In this document: positions 47,972-62,597 of the stretch, in pieces
How the letters are laid out: each line of letters opens with the position of its first letter
Numbering within the stretch: position 1 is the stretch's first letter
NCBI RefSeq assembly: GCF_022682495.2
Contig: NC_071395.1
Coordinates: forward strand, 59,411,242-59,475,241
Length of the DNA: 64,000 nucleotides
From: Desmodus rotundus
Taxonomy: Eukaryota > Chordata > Mammalia > Chiroptera > Phyllostomidae
Direction of reading: 5' to 3'
The notes under the pieces: generated by a model
Seen by the model: only the letters and a program-made list of their open reading frames with translations
Database searches by the model: none
What the model was told of the DNA's origin: nothing
Program-made: the position numbers and the translations under genes

Positions 47972-50052
47972 TCTGTTTAAAGATAGAGTTAGGGTTAGGG
48001 CTAGCATTACGATTACGGTAAGGATAAGCTTTATTATTAGGGTAGGGATAGGGATAGGGATAGGGATAGGGTTAGGGTTAGGGTTAGGGTTAGAGATAGG
48101 GTTAGGGTTAGGGTTAGGGTTAGGGTTAGCGTTAGCGTTAGGGTTAGGGATAGGGATAGGTTTAGCATTAGCTTTTCGGTTAACGTTACATATAGGTTCA
48201 GGGCGAGGGCTAAAGCCAGATGACGGCCACAGGTAGAGGAGTGTGTGTCCTAGAAGATCGTGCATTTCATAGCTCTCTTAGTTCTTCTGTGCTTTCATTG
48301 AGTCCGTTGAGGACGAGAAAGTGATTCTGTAGAGCATTGCACTGAAACACAGCCAGGTAAAAGATAACAGAGCAAAAGAGCTGATCATAAGTGCTGAAGA
48401 GGGTATGTGATATGGTGCAAGGCACTCATTTCCAATTCAACTGATACGAGCACATTGATCTAGAGCTGCGTTCATGCTTAAAGCCACTTCTCAGGAACAT
48501 GTTCATTCCCGAGTAACTTGGCAGCTTTCAAACCGTTCACTCCTGTGCTGTGTGAGAGAGTCACTCGAATAGAGTAAGGGGACTACTAGCTGCACATGCA
48601 TTTCTACGTTGAAAACACTGTATGGGCAAAGTGAGGTAGTAGGCTGTTGCCTCTCTTCTTCCTGGGGCTACGCTTTTCTGATGGAAAAAGTACCTAGGAG
48701 AAAACTCTACTGTGGAAGCTCATTGCGCTTCAAGGATCACAAAGTGCTAGCTAGGCTAGCCTTCCCTCCGTTGCTGACGGGAAATCATTTCCGTAGCTCT
48801 TGGGCTATGACACGCGCCAGAGATCCTATATTGCAGCAAGGTTCTTGGACAGGATGCTGACAAGAGTACGTACTATGTGACACACCACTGCTTGCATCTC
48901 CTACTGAAATGAGAACATTGCTAACACGTCAAATAGTGTGGATGGCTTTTGTAGAGAACACTTTTCGCACGACTTGATATAATTCCTGAATGGTGCAGGG
49001 GAGCGCAAAGTCTTCCCTGCTGTATTCTCAGAGTGGAATGAGTGGCCTGGTAAGCCCATGGCGTACTTTTAGCTTCTTCCTCTTTGAATGATTCACGAAC
49101 GGGTGGAGTCCGAGGGACGTAGTATAGTCTCCATGGTTTCTGAGGCTACAGTCTTCTTCTCCCATCACATCTACTACCGAAATGCCAACATTGAGAAGAC
49201 GTGGAACACTGAGACGGCTTTGGAGAAAAACCCGCTTCCTACGAAATAGGTTGATTCCCGAGTGAGTTTGAGGAGCAAACAAATCTTCACGAACGTATTA
49301 TCTTCCACTGGGAGCCCCACAGGCTACTCTGACATTCATATTCCCTTAGATCTTCAGAGACTTGGAGGCCAGGTCGCGTAGCGTGGCCCAGCGGCCTTCC
49401 AACTTCCGGATACGCTTTCCTCGCAGAACGCAGAGTTTGGCGAAAACAGTGGTAGCCAAGCTTACTCTCGGGCACAGTTGGCATAGTCCTGTGCATCCGT
49501 TCACTCATTTGCTTTAGGGAACGTGATTGCACAAGTCTGTGCCTAGCAAAGTTACCGCCAAGGTGATCATACAGAAAACCCATTGAAACGACCTGCTAAA
49601 TCGGTGGCTTCTAGCGGCATCCCACACATTTCGCACTCTACTGAAACGAGTCCATTGACCTAGTGTTACCCGCTGGACATGAAGTCTTCTAATAAGGCAC
49701 TTGTACGAAACATCCTGATTCCCTCGTTGTTTGGAAGCTTTCCATGAATTCCTTGCTGTTCTATCAGAAGGAAATTCAATCGAATAGAGTCAGTGGGCTG
49801 TGAGCTTCATGGGCATATCTACGTTCGAGAAACAGTTTTGTCCACAAGCCATAGTAGTGAGTAGCTGCAGGAGATCTTCGGCCTCTGCTATTCTCCTGGA
49901 AAACATAGAGCGGCGAAAAGCCCACACTCGCAGCTCATTGTCCTGCGAAGGTCTGAAACTGCTATGCTCCTGTTCATTCACTACGGATTGAAAATGATTT
50001 CAGTAGCATTTAGTTTAGGACACAACCCACAGCTCGGATATATCAGAAGATT
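47972..50052 (+). repeat. Satellite unit 24 (S class, a-type)
   Basis: 2,081 bp. Tract 47982-48209; box 49230-49246. Carries ACAAGCCATAG (near 49845). GCTTTAGGGAACG (near 49511) is shared only with unit 28. Confidence 0.95.
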
Positions 50053-52145
50053 TCTGTTTAAAGATAGAGTTAGGGTTAGGGCTAGCATTACGATTACGGT
50101 AAGGATAAGCTTTATTATTAGGGTAGGGATAGGGATAGGGATAGGGATAGGGTTAGGGTTAGGGTTAGGGTTAGGGTTAGGGATAGGGTTACGGTTAGGG
50201 TTAGGGTTAGGGTTAGGGTTAGCGTTAGCGTCCGGGTTAGGGATAGGGATAGGTTTAGCATTAGCGTTTGGGTTAATGTTACATATAGGTTTAGGGCCAG
50301 GGCTAAAGCTAGATGACGGCCACAGGTAGAGGAGTGTGTGTCCTAGAAGATCGTGCATTTCATAGCTCTCTTAGTTCTTCTGTGCTTTCATTGAGTCCGT
50401 TGAGGACGAGAAAGTGATTCTGTAGATCGTTGCACTGAAACACAGCCAGGTAAAAGATAACAGAGCAAAAGAGCTGATCATAAGTGCTGAAGAGGGTATG
50501 TGATATGGTGCAAGGCACTCATTTCCAATTCAACTGATACGAGCACATTGATCTAGAGCTGCGTTCATGCTTAAAGCCACTTCTCAGGAACATGTTCATT
50601 CCCGAGTAACTTGGCAGCTTTCAAACCGTTCACTCCTGTGCTGTGTGAGAGAGTCACTCGAATAGAGTAAGGGGACTGCTAGCTGCACATGCATTTCTAC
50701 GTTGAAAACACTGTATGGGCAAAGTGAGGTAGTAGGCTGTTGCCTCTCTTCTTCCTGGGGCTACGCTTTTCTGATGGAAAAAGTACCTAGGAGAAAACTC
50801 TACTGTGGAAGCTCATTCCGCTTCAAGGATCACAAAGTGCTAGCTAGGCTAGCCTTCCCTCCGTTGCTGACGGGAAATCATTTCCGTAGCTCTTGGGCTA
50901 TGACACGCGCCAGAGATCCTATATTGCAGCAAGGTTCTTGGACAGGATGCTGACAAGAGTACGTACTATGTGACACACCACTGCTTGCATCTCCTACTGA
51001 AATGAGAACATTGCTAACACGTCAAATAGTGTGGATGGCTTTTGTTGAGAACACTTTTCGCACGACTTGATATAATTCCTGAATGGTGCAGGGGAGCGCA
51101 AAGTCTTCCCTGCTGTATTCTCAGAGTGGAATGAGTGGCCTGGTAGGCCCATGGCGTACTTTTAGCTTCTTCCTCTTTGAATGCTTCACGAACGGGTGGA
51201 GTCCGATGGACGTAGTATAGTCTCCATGGTTTCTGAGGCTACAGTCTTCTTCTCCCATCACATCTACTACCGAAATGCCAACATTGAGAAGACGTTGAAC
51301 ACTGAGACGGCTTTGGAGAAAAACCCGCTTCCTACGAAATAGGTTGATTCCCGAGTGAGTTTGAGGAGCAAACAAATCTTCACGAACGTATTATCTTCCA
51401 CTGGGAGCCCCACAGGCTACTCTGACATTCATATTCCCTTAGATCTTCAGAGACTTGGAGGCCAGGTCGCGTAGCGTGGCCCAGCGGCCTTCCAACGTCT
51501 GGATACGCTTTCCTCGCAGAACGCAGAGTTTGGCGAAAACAGTGGTAGCCAAGCTTACTCTCGGGCACAGTTGGCATAGTCCTGTGCTTCCGTTCACTCA
51601 TTTGCTTTGGGGAACGTGATTGCACAAGTCTGTGCCTAGCAAAGTTACCGCCAAGGTGATCATACAGAAAACCCATTGAAACGACCTGCTAAATCGGTGG
51701 CTTCTAGCGGCATCCCACACATTTCGCACTCTACTGAAACGAGTCCATTGACCTAGTGTTACCCGCTGGACATGAAGTCTTCTAATAAGGCACTTGTACG
51801 AAACATCCTGATTCCCTCGTTGTTTGGAAGCTTTCCATGAATTCCTTGCTGTTCTATCAGAAGGAAATTCAATCGAATAGAGTCAGTGGGCTGTGAGCTT
51901 CATGGGCATATCTACGTTCGAGAAACAGTTTTGTCCACAAGACATAGTAGTGAGTAGCTGCAGGAGATCTTCGGCCTCTGCTATTCTCCTGGAAAACATA
52001 GAGCGGCGAAAAGCCCACACTCGCAGCTCATTGTCCTGCGAAGGTCTGAAACTGCTATGCTCCTGTTCATTCACTACGGATTGAAAATGATTTCAGTAGC
52101 ATTTAGTTTAGGACACAACCCACAGCTCGGATATATCAGAAGATT
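50053..52145 (+). repeat. Satellite unit 25 (L class, b-type)
   Basis: 2,093 bp. Tract 50063-50302; box 51323-51339. Carries GTCCGATGGACG but has the intact CCCGCTGG that units 20 and 21 lost. Confidence 0.95.
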
Positions 52146-54238
52146 TCTGTTTAAAGATAGAGTTAGGGTTAGGGCTAGCATTACGATTACGGTAAGGATA
52201 AGCTTTATTATTAGGGTAGGGATAGGGATAGGGATAGGGATAGGGATAGGGTTAGGGTTAGGGTTAGGGTTAGGGATAGGGTTACGGTTAGGGTTAGGGT
52301 TAGGGTTAGGGTTAGCGTTAGCGTCCGGGTTAGGGATAGGGATAGGTTTAGCATTAGCGTTTGGGTTAATGTTACATATAGGTTTAGGGCCAGGGCTAAA
52401 GCTAGATGACGGCCACAGGTAGAGGAGTGTGTGTCCTAGAAGATCGTGCATTTCATAGCTCTCTTAGTTCTTCTGTGCTTTCATTGAGTCCGTTGAGGAC
52501 GAGAAAGTGATTCTGTAGATCGTTGCACTGAAACACAGCCAGGTAAAAGATAACAGAGCAAAAGAGCTGATCATAAGTGCTGAAGAGGGTATGTGATATG
52601 GTGCAAGGCACTCATTTCCAATTCAACTGATACGAGCACATTGATCTAGAGCTGCGTTCATGCTTAAAGCCACTTCTCAGGAACATGTTCATTCCCGAGT
52701 AACTTGGCAGCTTTCAAACCGTTCACTCCTGTGCTGTGTGAGAGAGTCACTCGAATAGAGTAAGGGGACTGCTAGCTGCACATGCATTTCTACGTTGAAA
52801 ACACTGTATGGGCAAAGTGAGGTAGTAGGCTGTTGCCTCTCTTCTTCCTGGGGCTACGCTTTTCTGATGGAAAAAGTACCTAGGAGAAAACTCTACTGTG
52901 GAAGCTCATTCCGCTTCAAGGATCACAAAGTGCTAGCTAGGCTAGCATTCCCTCCGTTGCTGACGGGAAATCATTTCCGTAGCTCTTGGGCTATGACACG
53001 AGCCAGAGATCCTATATTGCAGCAAGGTTCTTGGACAGGATGCTGACAAGAGTACGTACTATGTGACACACCACTGCTTTCATCTCCTACTGAAATGAGA
53101 ACATTGCTAACACGTCAAATAGTGTGGATGGCTTTTGTTGAGAACACTTTTCGCACGACTTGATATAATTCCTGAATGGTGCAGGGGAGCGCAAAGTCTT
53201 CCCTGCTGTATTCTCAGAGTGGAATGAGTGGCCTGGTAGGCCCATGGCGTACTTTTAGCTTCTTCCTCTTTGAATGCTTCACGAACGGGTGGAGTCCGAG
53301 GGACGTAGTATAGTCTCCATGGTTTCTGAGGCTACAGTCTTCTTCTCCCATCACATCTACTACCGAAATGCCAACATTGAGAAGACGTGGAACACTGAGA
53401 CGGCTTTGGAGAAAAACCCGCTTCCTACGAAATAGGTTGATTCCCGAGTGAGTTTGAGGAGCAAACAAATCTTCACGAACGTATTATCTTCCACTGGGAG
53501 CCACACAGGCTACTCTGACATTCATATTCCCTTAGATCTTCAGAGACTTGGAGGCCAGGTCGCGTAGCGTGGCCCAGCGGCCTTCCAACGTCTGGATACG
53601 CTTTCCTCGCAGAACGCAGAGTTTGGCGAAAACAGTGGTAGCCAAGCTTACTCTCGGGCACAGTTGGCATAGTCCTGTGCTTCCGTTCACTCATTTGCTT
53701 TGGGGAACGTGATTGCACAAGTCTGTGCCTAGCAAAGTTACCGCCAAGGTGATCATACAGAAAACCCATTGAAACGACCTGCTAAATCGGTGGCTTCTAG
53801 CGGCATCCCACACATTTCGCACTCTACTGAAACGAGTCCATTGACCTAGTGTTACCCGCTGGAGATGAAGTCTTCTAATAAGGCACTTGTACGAAACATC
53901 CTGATTCCCTCGTTGTTTGGAAGCTTTCCATGAATTCCTTGCTGTTCTATCAGAAGGAAATTCAATCGAATAGAGTCAGTGGGCTGTGAGCTTCATGGGC
54001 ATATCTACGTTCGAGAAACAGTTTTGTCCACAAGACATAGTAGTGAGTAGCTGCAGGAGATCTTCGGCCTCTGCTATTCTCCTGGAAAACATAGAGCGGC
54101 GAAAAGCCCACACTCGCAGCTCATTGTCCTGCGAAGGTCTGAAACTGCTATGCTCCTGTTCATTCACTACGGATTGAAAATGATTTCAGTAGCATTTAGT
54201 TTAGGACACAACCCACAGCTCGGATATATCAGAAGATT
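52146..54238 (+). repeat. Satellite unit 26 (L class, c-type)
   Basis: 2,093 bp. Tract 52156-52395; box 53416-53432. c-type markers CTGCTTTCATC and GGAGCCACACAGG are present. Confidence 0.95.
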
Positions 54239-56331
54239 TCTGTTTAAAGATAGAGTTAGGGTTAGGGCTAGCATTACGATTACGGTAAGGATAAGCTTTA
54301 TTATTAGGGTAGGGATAGGGATAGGGATAGGGATAGGGATAGGGTTAGGGTTAGGGTTACGGTTAGGGATAGGGTTACGGTTAGGGTTAGGGTTAGGGTT
54401 AGGGTTAGCGTTAGCGTTAGGGTTAGGGATAGGGATAGGTTTACCATTAGCGTTTGGGTTAATGTTACATATAGGTTCAGGGCCAGGGCTAAAGCTAGAT
54501 GACGGCCACAGGTAGAGGAGTGTGTGTCCTAGAAGATCGTGCATTTCATAGCTCTCTTAGTTCTTCTGTGCTTTCATTGAGTCCGTTGAGGACGAGAAAG
54601 TGATTCTGTAGATCGTTGCACTGAAACACAGCCAGGTAAAAGATAACAGAGCAAAAGAGCTGATCATAAGTGCTGAAGAGGGTATGTGATATGGTGCAAG
54701 GCACTCATTTCCAATTCAACTGATACGAGCACATTGATCTAGAGCTGCGTTCATGCTTAAAGCCACTTCTCAGGAACATGTTCATTCCCGAGTAACTTGG
54801 CAGCTTTCAAACCGTTCACTCCTGTGCTGTGTGAGAGAGTCACTCGAATAGAGTAAGGGGACTGCTAGCTGCACATGCATTTCTACGTTGAAAACACTGT
54901 ATGGGCAAAGTGAGGTAGTAGGCTGTTGCCTCTCTTCTTCCTGGGGCTACGCTTTTCTGATGGAAAAAGTACCTAGGAGAAAACTCTACTGTGGAAGCTC
55001 ATTCCGCTTCAAGGATCACAAAGTGCTAGCTAGGCTAGCCTTCCCTCCGTTGCTGACGGGAAATCATTTCCGTAGCTCTTGGGCTATGACACGCGCCAGA
55101 GATCCTATATTGCAGCAAGGTTCTTGGACAGGATGCTGACAAGAGTACGTACTATGTGACACACCACTGCTTGCATCTCCTACTGAAATGAGAACATTGC
55201 TAACACGTCAAATAGTGTGGATGGCTTTTGTTGAGAACACTTTTCGCACGACTTGATATAATTCCTGAATGGTGCAGGGGAGCGCAAAGTCTTCCCTGCT
55301 GTATTCTCAGAGTGGAATGAGTGGCCTGGTAGGCCCATGGCGTACTTTTAGCTTCTTCCTCTTTGAATGCTTCACGAACGGGTGGAGTCCGAGGGACGTA
55401 GTATAGTCTCCATGGTTTCTGAGGCTACAGTCTTCTTCTCCCATCACATCTACTACCGAAATGCCAACATTGAGAAGACGTGGAACACTGAGACAGCTTT
55501 GGAGAAAAACCCGCTTCCTACGAAATAGGTTGATTCCCGAGTGAGTTTGAGGAGCAAACAAATCTTCACGAACGTATTATCTTCCACTGGGAGCCACACA
55601 GGCTACTCTGACATTCATATTCCCTTAGATCTTCAGAGACTTGGAGGCCAGGTCGCGTAGCGTGGCCCAGCGGCCTTCCAACGTCTGGATACGCTTTCCT
55701 CGCAGAACGCAGAGTTTGGCGAAAACAGTGGTAGCCAAGCTTACTCTCGGGCACAGTTGGCATAGTCCTGTGCTTCCGTTCACTCATTTGCTTTGGGGAA
55801 CGTGATTGCACAAGTCTGTGCCTAGCAAAGTTACCGCCAAGGTGATCATACAGAAAACCCATTGAAACGACCTGCTAAATCGGTGGCTTCTAGCGGCATC
55901 CCACACATTTCGCACTCTACTGAAACGAGTCCATTGACCTAGTGTTACCCGCTGGAGATGAAGTCTTCTAATAAGGCACTTGTACGAAACATCCTGATTC
56001 CCTCGTTGTTTGGAAGCTTTCCATGAATTCCTTGCTGTTCTATCAGAAGGAAATTCAATCGAATAGAGTCAGTGGGCTGTGAGCTTCATGGGCATATCTA
56101 CGTTCGAGAAACAGTTTTGTCCACAAGACATAGTAGTGAGTAGCTGCAGGAGATCTTCGGCCTCTGCTATTCTCCTGGAAAACATAGAGCGGCGAAAAGC
56201 CCACACTCGCAGCTCATTGTCCTGCGAAGGTCTGAAACTGCTATGCTCCTGTTCATTCACTACGGATTGAAAATGATTTCAGTAGCATTTAGTTTAGGAC
56301 ACAACCCACAGCTCGGATATATCAGAAGATT
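54239..56331 (+). repeat. Satellite unit 27 (L class, d-type)
   Basis: 2,093 bp. Tract 54249-54488 with GGTTTACCATTAGCG and a second GTTACGG, the latter shared only with unit 31; box 55509-55525. GAGACAGCTTTGG at 55495 is a private CpG to CpA change close to the box. Confidence 0.95.
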
Positions 56332-58412
56332 TCTGTTTAAAGATAGAGTTAGGGTTAGGGCTAGCATTACGATTACGGTAAGGATAAGCTTTATTATTAG
56401 GGTAGGGATAGGGATAGGGATAGGGATAGGGTTAGGGTTAGGGTTAGGGTTAGAGATAGGGTTAGGGTTAGGGTTAGGGTTAGGGTTAGCGTTAGCGTTA
56501 GGGTTAGGGATAGGGATAGGTTTAGCATTAGCTTTTCGGTTAACGTTACATATAGGTTCAGGGCGAGGGCTAAAGCCAGATGACGGCCACAGGTAGAGGA
56601 GTGTGTGTCCTAGAAGATCGTGCATTTCATAGCTCTCTTAGTTCTTCTGTGCTTTCATTGAGTCCGTTGAGGACGAGAAAGTGATTCTGTAGAGCATTGC
56701 ACTGAAACACAGCCAGGTAAAAGATAACAGAGCAAAAGAGCTGATCATAAGTGCTGAAGAGGGTATGTGATATGGTGCAAGGCACTCATTTCCAATTCAA
56801 CTGATACGAGCACATTGATCTAGAGCTGCGTTCATGCTTAAAGCCACTTCTCAGGAACATGTTCATTCCCGAGTAACTTGGCAGCTTTCAAACCGTTCAC
56901 TCCTGTGCTGTGTGAGAGAGTCACTCGAATAGAGTAAGGGGACTACTAGCTGCACATGCATTTCTACGTTGAAAACACTGTATGGGCAAAGTGAGGTAGT
57001 AGGCTGTTGCCTCTCTTCTTCCTGGGGCTACGCTTTTCTGATGGAAAAAGTACCTAGGAGAAAACTCTACTGTGGAAGCTCATTGCGCTTCAAGGATCAC
57101 AAAGTGCTAGCTAGGCTAGCCTTCCCTCCGTTGCTGACGGGAAATCATTTCCGTAGCTCTTGGGCTATGACACGCGCCAGAGATCCTATATTGCAGCAAG
57201 GTTCTTGGACAGGATGCTGACAAGAGTACGTACTATGTGACACACCACTGCTTGCATCTCCTACTGAAATGAGAACATTGCTAACACGTCAAATAGTGTG
57301 GATGGCTTTTGTAGAGAACACTTTTCGCACGACTTGATATAATTCCTGAATGGTGCAGGGGAGCGCAAAGTCTTCCCTGCTGTATTCTCAGAGTGGAATG
57401 AGTGGCCTGGTAAGCCCATGGCGTACTTTTAGCTTCTTCCTCTTTGAATGATTCACGAACGGGTGGAGTCCGAGGGACGTAGTATAGTCTCCATGGTTTC
57501 TGAGGCTACAGTCTTCTTCTCCCATCACATCTACTACCGAAATGCCAACATTGAGAAGACGTGGAACACTGAGACGGCTTTGGAGAAAAACCCGCTTCCT
57601 ACGAAATAGGTTGATTCCCGAGTGAGTTTGAGGAGCAAACAAATCTTCACGAACGTATTATCTTCCACTGGGAGCCCCACAGGCTACTCTGACATTCATA
57701 TTCCCTTAGATCTTCAGAGACTTGGAGGCCAGGTCGCGTAGCGTGGCCCAGCGGCCTTCCAACTTCCGGATACGCTTTCCTCGCAGAACGCAGAGTTTGG
57801 CGAAAACAGTGGTAGCCAAGCTTACTCTCGGGCACAGTTGGCATAGTCCTGTGCATCCGTTCACTCATTTGCTTTAGGGAACGTGATTGCACAAGTCTGT
57901 GCCTAGCAAAGTTACCGCCAAGGTGATCATACAGAAAACCCATTGAAACGACCTGCTAAATCGGTGGCTTCTAGCGGCATCCCACACATTTCGCACTCTA
58001 CTGAAACGAGTCCATTGACCTAGTGTTACCCGCTGGACATGAAGTCTTCTAATAAGGCACTTGTACGAAACATCCTGATTCCCTCGTTGTTTGGAAGCTT
58101 TCCATGAATTCCTTGCTGTTCTATCAGAAGGAAATTCAATCGAATAGAGTCAGTGGGCTGTGAGCTTCATGGGCATATCTACGTTCGAGAAACAGTTTTG
58201 TCCACAAGCCATAGTAGTGAGTAGCTGCAGGAGATCTTCGGCCTCTGCTATTCTCCTGGAAAACATAGAGCGGCGAAAAGCCCACACTCGCAGCTCATTG
58301 TCCTGCGAAGGTCTGAAACTGCTATGCTCCTGTTCATTCACTACGGATTGAAAATGATTTCAGTAGCATTTAGTTTAGGACACAACCCACAGCTCGGATA
58401 TATCAGAAGATT
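56332..58412 (+). repeat. Satellite unit 28 (S class, a-type)
   Basis: 2,081 bp. Tract 56342-56569; box 57590-57606. Matches unit 24 at every marker checked, 8,360 bp upstream, including GCTTTAGGGAACG and ACAAGCCATAG. Confidence 0.95.
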
Positions 58413-60504
58413 TCTGTTTAAAGATAGAGTTAGGGTTAGGGCTAGCATTACGATTACGGTAAGGATAAGCTTTATTATTAGGGTAGGGATAGGGATAGGG
58501 ATAGGGATAGGGTTAGGGTTAGGGTTAGGGTTAGGGTTAGGGATAGGGTTACGGTTAGGGTTAGGGTTAGGGTTAGGGTTAGCGTTAGCGTCCGGGTTAG
58601 GGATAGGGATAGGTTTAGCATTAGCGTTTGGGTTAATGTTACATATAGGTTTAGGGCCAGGGCTAAAGCTAGATGACGGCCACAGGTAGAGGAGTGTGTG
58701 TCCTAGAAGATCGTGCATTTCATAGCTCTCTTAGTTCTTCTGTGCTTTCATTGAGTCCGTTGAGGACGAGAAAGTGATTCTGTAGATCGTTGCACTGAAA
58801 CACAGCCAGGTAAAAGATAACAGAGCAAAAGAGCTGATCATAAGTGCTGAAGAGGGTATGTGATATGGTGCAAGGCACTCATTTCCAATTCAACTGATAC
58901 GAGCACATTGATCTAGAGCTGCGTTCATGCTTAAAGCCACTTCTCAGGAACATGTTCATTCCCGAGTAACTTGGCAGCTTTCAAACCGTTCACTCCTGTG
59001 CTGTGTGAGAGAGTCACTCGAATAGAGTAAGGGGACTGCTAGCTGCACATGCATTTCTACGTTGAAAACACTGTATGGGCAAAGTGAGGTAGTAGGCTGT
59101 TGCCTCTCTTCTTCCTGGGGCTACGCTTTTCTGATGGAAAAAGTACCTAGGAGAAAACTCTACTGTGGAAGCTCATTCCGCTTCAAGGATCACAAAGTGC
59201 TAGCTAGGCTAGCCTTCCCTCCGTTGCTGACGGGAAATCATTTCCGTAGCTCTTGGGCTATGACACGCGCCAGAGATCCTATATTGCAGCAAGGTTCTTG
59301 GACAGGATGCTGACAAGAGTACGTACTATGTGACACACCACTGCTTGCATCTCCTACTGAAATGAGAACATTGCTAACACGTCAAATAGTGTGGATGGCT
59401 TTTGTTGAGAACACTTTTCGCACGACTTGATATAATTCCTGAATGGTGCAGGGGAACGCAAAGTCTTCCCTGCTGTATTCTCAGAGTGGAATGAGTGGCC
59501 TGGTAGGCCCATGGCGTACTTTTAGCTTCTTCCTCTTTGAATGCTTCACGAACGGGTGGAGTCCGATGGACGTAGTATAGTCTCCATGGTTTCTGAGGCT
59601 ACAGTCTTCTTCTCCCATCACATCTACTACCGAAATGCCAACATTGAGAAGACGTTGAACACTGAGACGGCTTTGGAGAAAAACCCGCTTCCTACGAAAT
59701 AGGTTGATTCCCGAGTGAGTTTGAGGAGCAAACAAATCTTCACGAACGTATTATCTTCCACTGGGAGCCCCACAGGCTACTCTGACATTCATATTCCCTT
59801 AGATCTTCAGAGACTTGGAGGCCAGGTCGCGTAGCGTGGCCCAGCGGCCTTCCAACGTCTGGATACGCTTTCCTCGCAGAACGCAGAGTTTGGCGAAAAC
59901 AGTGGTAGCCAAGCTTACTCTCGGGCACAGTTGGCATAGTCCTGTGCTTCCGTTCACTCATTTGCTTTGGGGAACGTGATTGCACAAGTCTGTGCCTAGC
60001 AAAGTTACCGCCAAGGTGATCATACAGAAAACCCATTGAAACGACCTGCTAAATCGGTGGCTTCTAGCGGCATCCCACACATTTCGCACTCTACTGAAAC
60101 GAGTCCATTGACCTAGTGTTACCCGCTGGACATGAAGTCTTCTAATAAGGCACTTGTACGAAACATCCTGATTCCCTCGTTGTTTGGAAGCTTTCCATGA
60201 ATTCCTTGCTGTTCTATCAGAAGGAAATTCAATCGAATAGAGTCAGTGGGCTGTGAGCTTCATGGCATATCTACGTTCGAGAAACAGTTTTGTCCACAAG
60301 ACATAGTAGTGAGTAGCTGCAGGAGATCTTCGGCCTCTGCTATTCTCCTGGAAAACATAGAGCGGCGAAAAGCCCACACTCGCAGCTCATTGTCCTGCGA
60401 AGGTCTGAAACTGCTATGCTCCTGTTCATTCACTACGGATTGAAAATGATTTCAGTAGCATTTAGTTTAGGACACAACCCACAGCTCGGATATATCAGAA
60501 GATT
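58413..60504 (+). repeat. Satellite unit 29 (L class, b-type)
   Basis: 2,092 bp. Tract 58423-58662; box 59683-59699. Matches unit 25 except for a private GGGGAACGC near 59450 and one G lost from CATGGGCATATC (near 60263), the only indel seen in the otherwise constant end of block A. Confidence 0.95.
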
Positions 60505-62597
60505 TCTGTTTAAAGATAGAGTTAGGGTTAGGGCTAGCATTACGATTACGGTAAGGATAAGCTTTATTATTAGGGTAGGGATAGGGATAGGGATAGGGAT
60601 AGGGATAGGGTTAGGGTTAGGGTTAGGGTTAGGGATAGGGTTACGGTTAGGGTTAGGGTTAGGGTTAGGGTTAGCGTTAGCGTCCGGGTTAGGGATAGGG
60701 ATAGGTTTAGCATTAGCGTTTGGGTTAATGTTACATATAGGTTTAGGGCCAGGGCTAAAGCTAGATGACGGCCACAGGTAGAGGAGTGTGTGTCCTAGAA
60801 GATCGTGCATTTCATAGCTCTCTTAGTTCTTCTGTGCTTTCATTGAGTCCGTTGAGGACGAGAAAGTGATTCTGTAGATCGTTGCACTGAAACACAGCCA
60901 GGTAAAAGATAACAGAGCAAAAGAGCTGATCATAAGTGCTGAAGAGGGTATGTGATATGGTGCAAGGCACTCATTTCCAATTCAACTGATACGAGCACAT
61001 TGATCTAGAGCTGCGTTCATGCTTAAAGCCACTTCTCAGGAACATGTTCATTCCCGAGTAACTTGGCAGCTTTCAAACCGTTCACTCCTGTGCTGTGTGA
61101 GAGAGTCACTCGAATAGAGTAAGGGGACTGCTAGCTGCACATGCATTTCTACGTTGAAAACACTGTATGGGCAAAGTGAGGTAGTAGGCTGTTGCCTCTC
61201 TTCTTCCTGGGGCTACGCTTTTCTGATGGAAAAAGTACCTAGGAGAAAACTCTACTGTGGAAGCTCATTCCGCTTCAAGGATCACAAAGTGCTAGCTAGG
61301 CTAGCATTCCCTCCGTTGCTGACGGGAAATCATTTCCGTAGCTCTTGGGCTATGACACGAGCCAGAGATCCTATATTGCAGCAAGGTTCTTGGACAGGAT
61401 GCTGACAAGAGTACGTACTATGTGACACACCACTGCTTTCATCTCCTACTGAAATGAGAACATTGCTAACACGTCAAATAGTGTGGATGGCTTTTGTTGA
61501 GAACACTTTTCGCACGACTTGATATAATTCCTGAATGGTGCAGGGGAGCGCAAAGTCTTCCCTGCTGTATTCTCAGAGTGGAATGAGTGGCCTGGTAGGC
61601 CCATGGCGTACTTTTAGCTTCTTCCTCTTTGAATGCTTCACGAACGGGTGGAGTCCGAGGGACGTAGTATAGTCTCCATGGTTTCTGAGGCTACAGTCTT
61701 CTTCTCCCATCACATCTACTACCGAAATGCCAACATTGAGAAGACGTGGAACACTGAGACGGCTTTGGAGAAAAACCCGCTTCCTACGAAATAGGTTGAT
61801 TCCCGAGTGAGTTTGAGGAGCAAACAAATCTTCACGAACGTATTATCTTCCACTGGGAGCCACACAGGCTACTCTGACATTCATATTCCCTTAGATCTTC
61901 AGAGACTTGGAGGCCAGGTCGCGTAGCGTGGCCCAGCGGCCTTCCAACGTCTGGATACGCTTTCCTCGCAGAACGCAGAGTTTGGCGAAAACAGTGGTAG
62001 CCAAGCTTACTCTCGGGCACAGTTGGCATAGTCCTGTGCTTCCGTTCACTCATTTGCTTTGGGGAACGTGATTGCACAAGTCTGTGCCTAGCAAAGTTAC
62101 CGCCAAGGTGATCATACAGAAAACCCATTGAAACGACCTGCTAAATCGGTGGCTTCTAGCGGCATCCCACACATTTCGCACTCTACTGAAACGAGTCCAT
62201 TGACCTAGTGTTACCCGCTGGAGATGAAGTCTTCTAATAAGGCACTTGTACGAAACATCCTGATTCCCTCGTTGTTTGGAAGCTTTCCATGAATTCCTTG
62301 CTGTTCTATCAGAAGGAAATTCAATCGAATAGAGTCAGTGGGCTGTGAGCTTCATGGGCATATCTACGTTCGAGAAACAGTTTTGTCCACAAGACATAGT
62401 AGTGAGTAGCTGCAGGAGATCTTCGGCCTCTGCTATTCTCCTGGAAAACATAGAGCGGCGAAAAGCCCACACTCGCAGCTCATTGTCCTGCGAAGGTCTG
62501 AAACTGCTATGCTCCTGTTCATTCACTACGGATTGAAAATGATTTCAGTAGCATTTAGTTTAGGACACAACCCACAGCTCGGATATATCAGAAGATT
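60505..62597 (+). repeat. Satellite unit 30 (L class, c-type)
   Basis: 2,093 bp. Tract 60515-60754; box 61775-61791. Matches unit 26 at the c-type markers. Confidence 0.95.
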
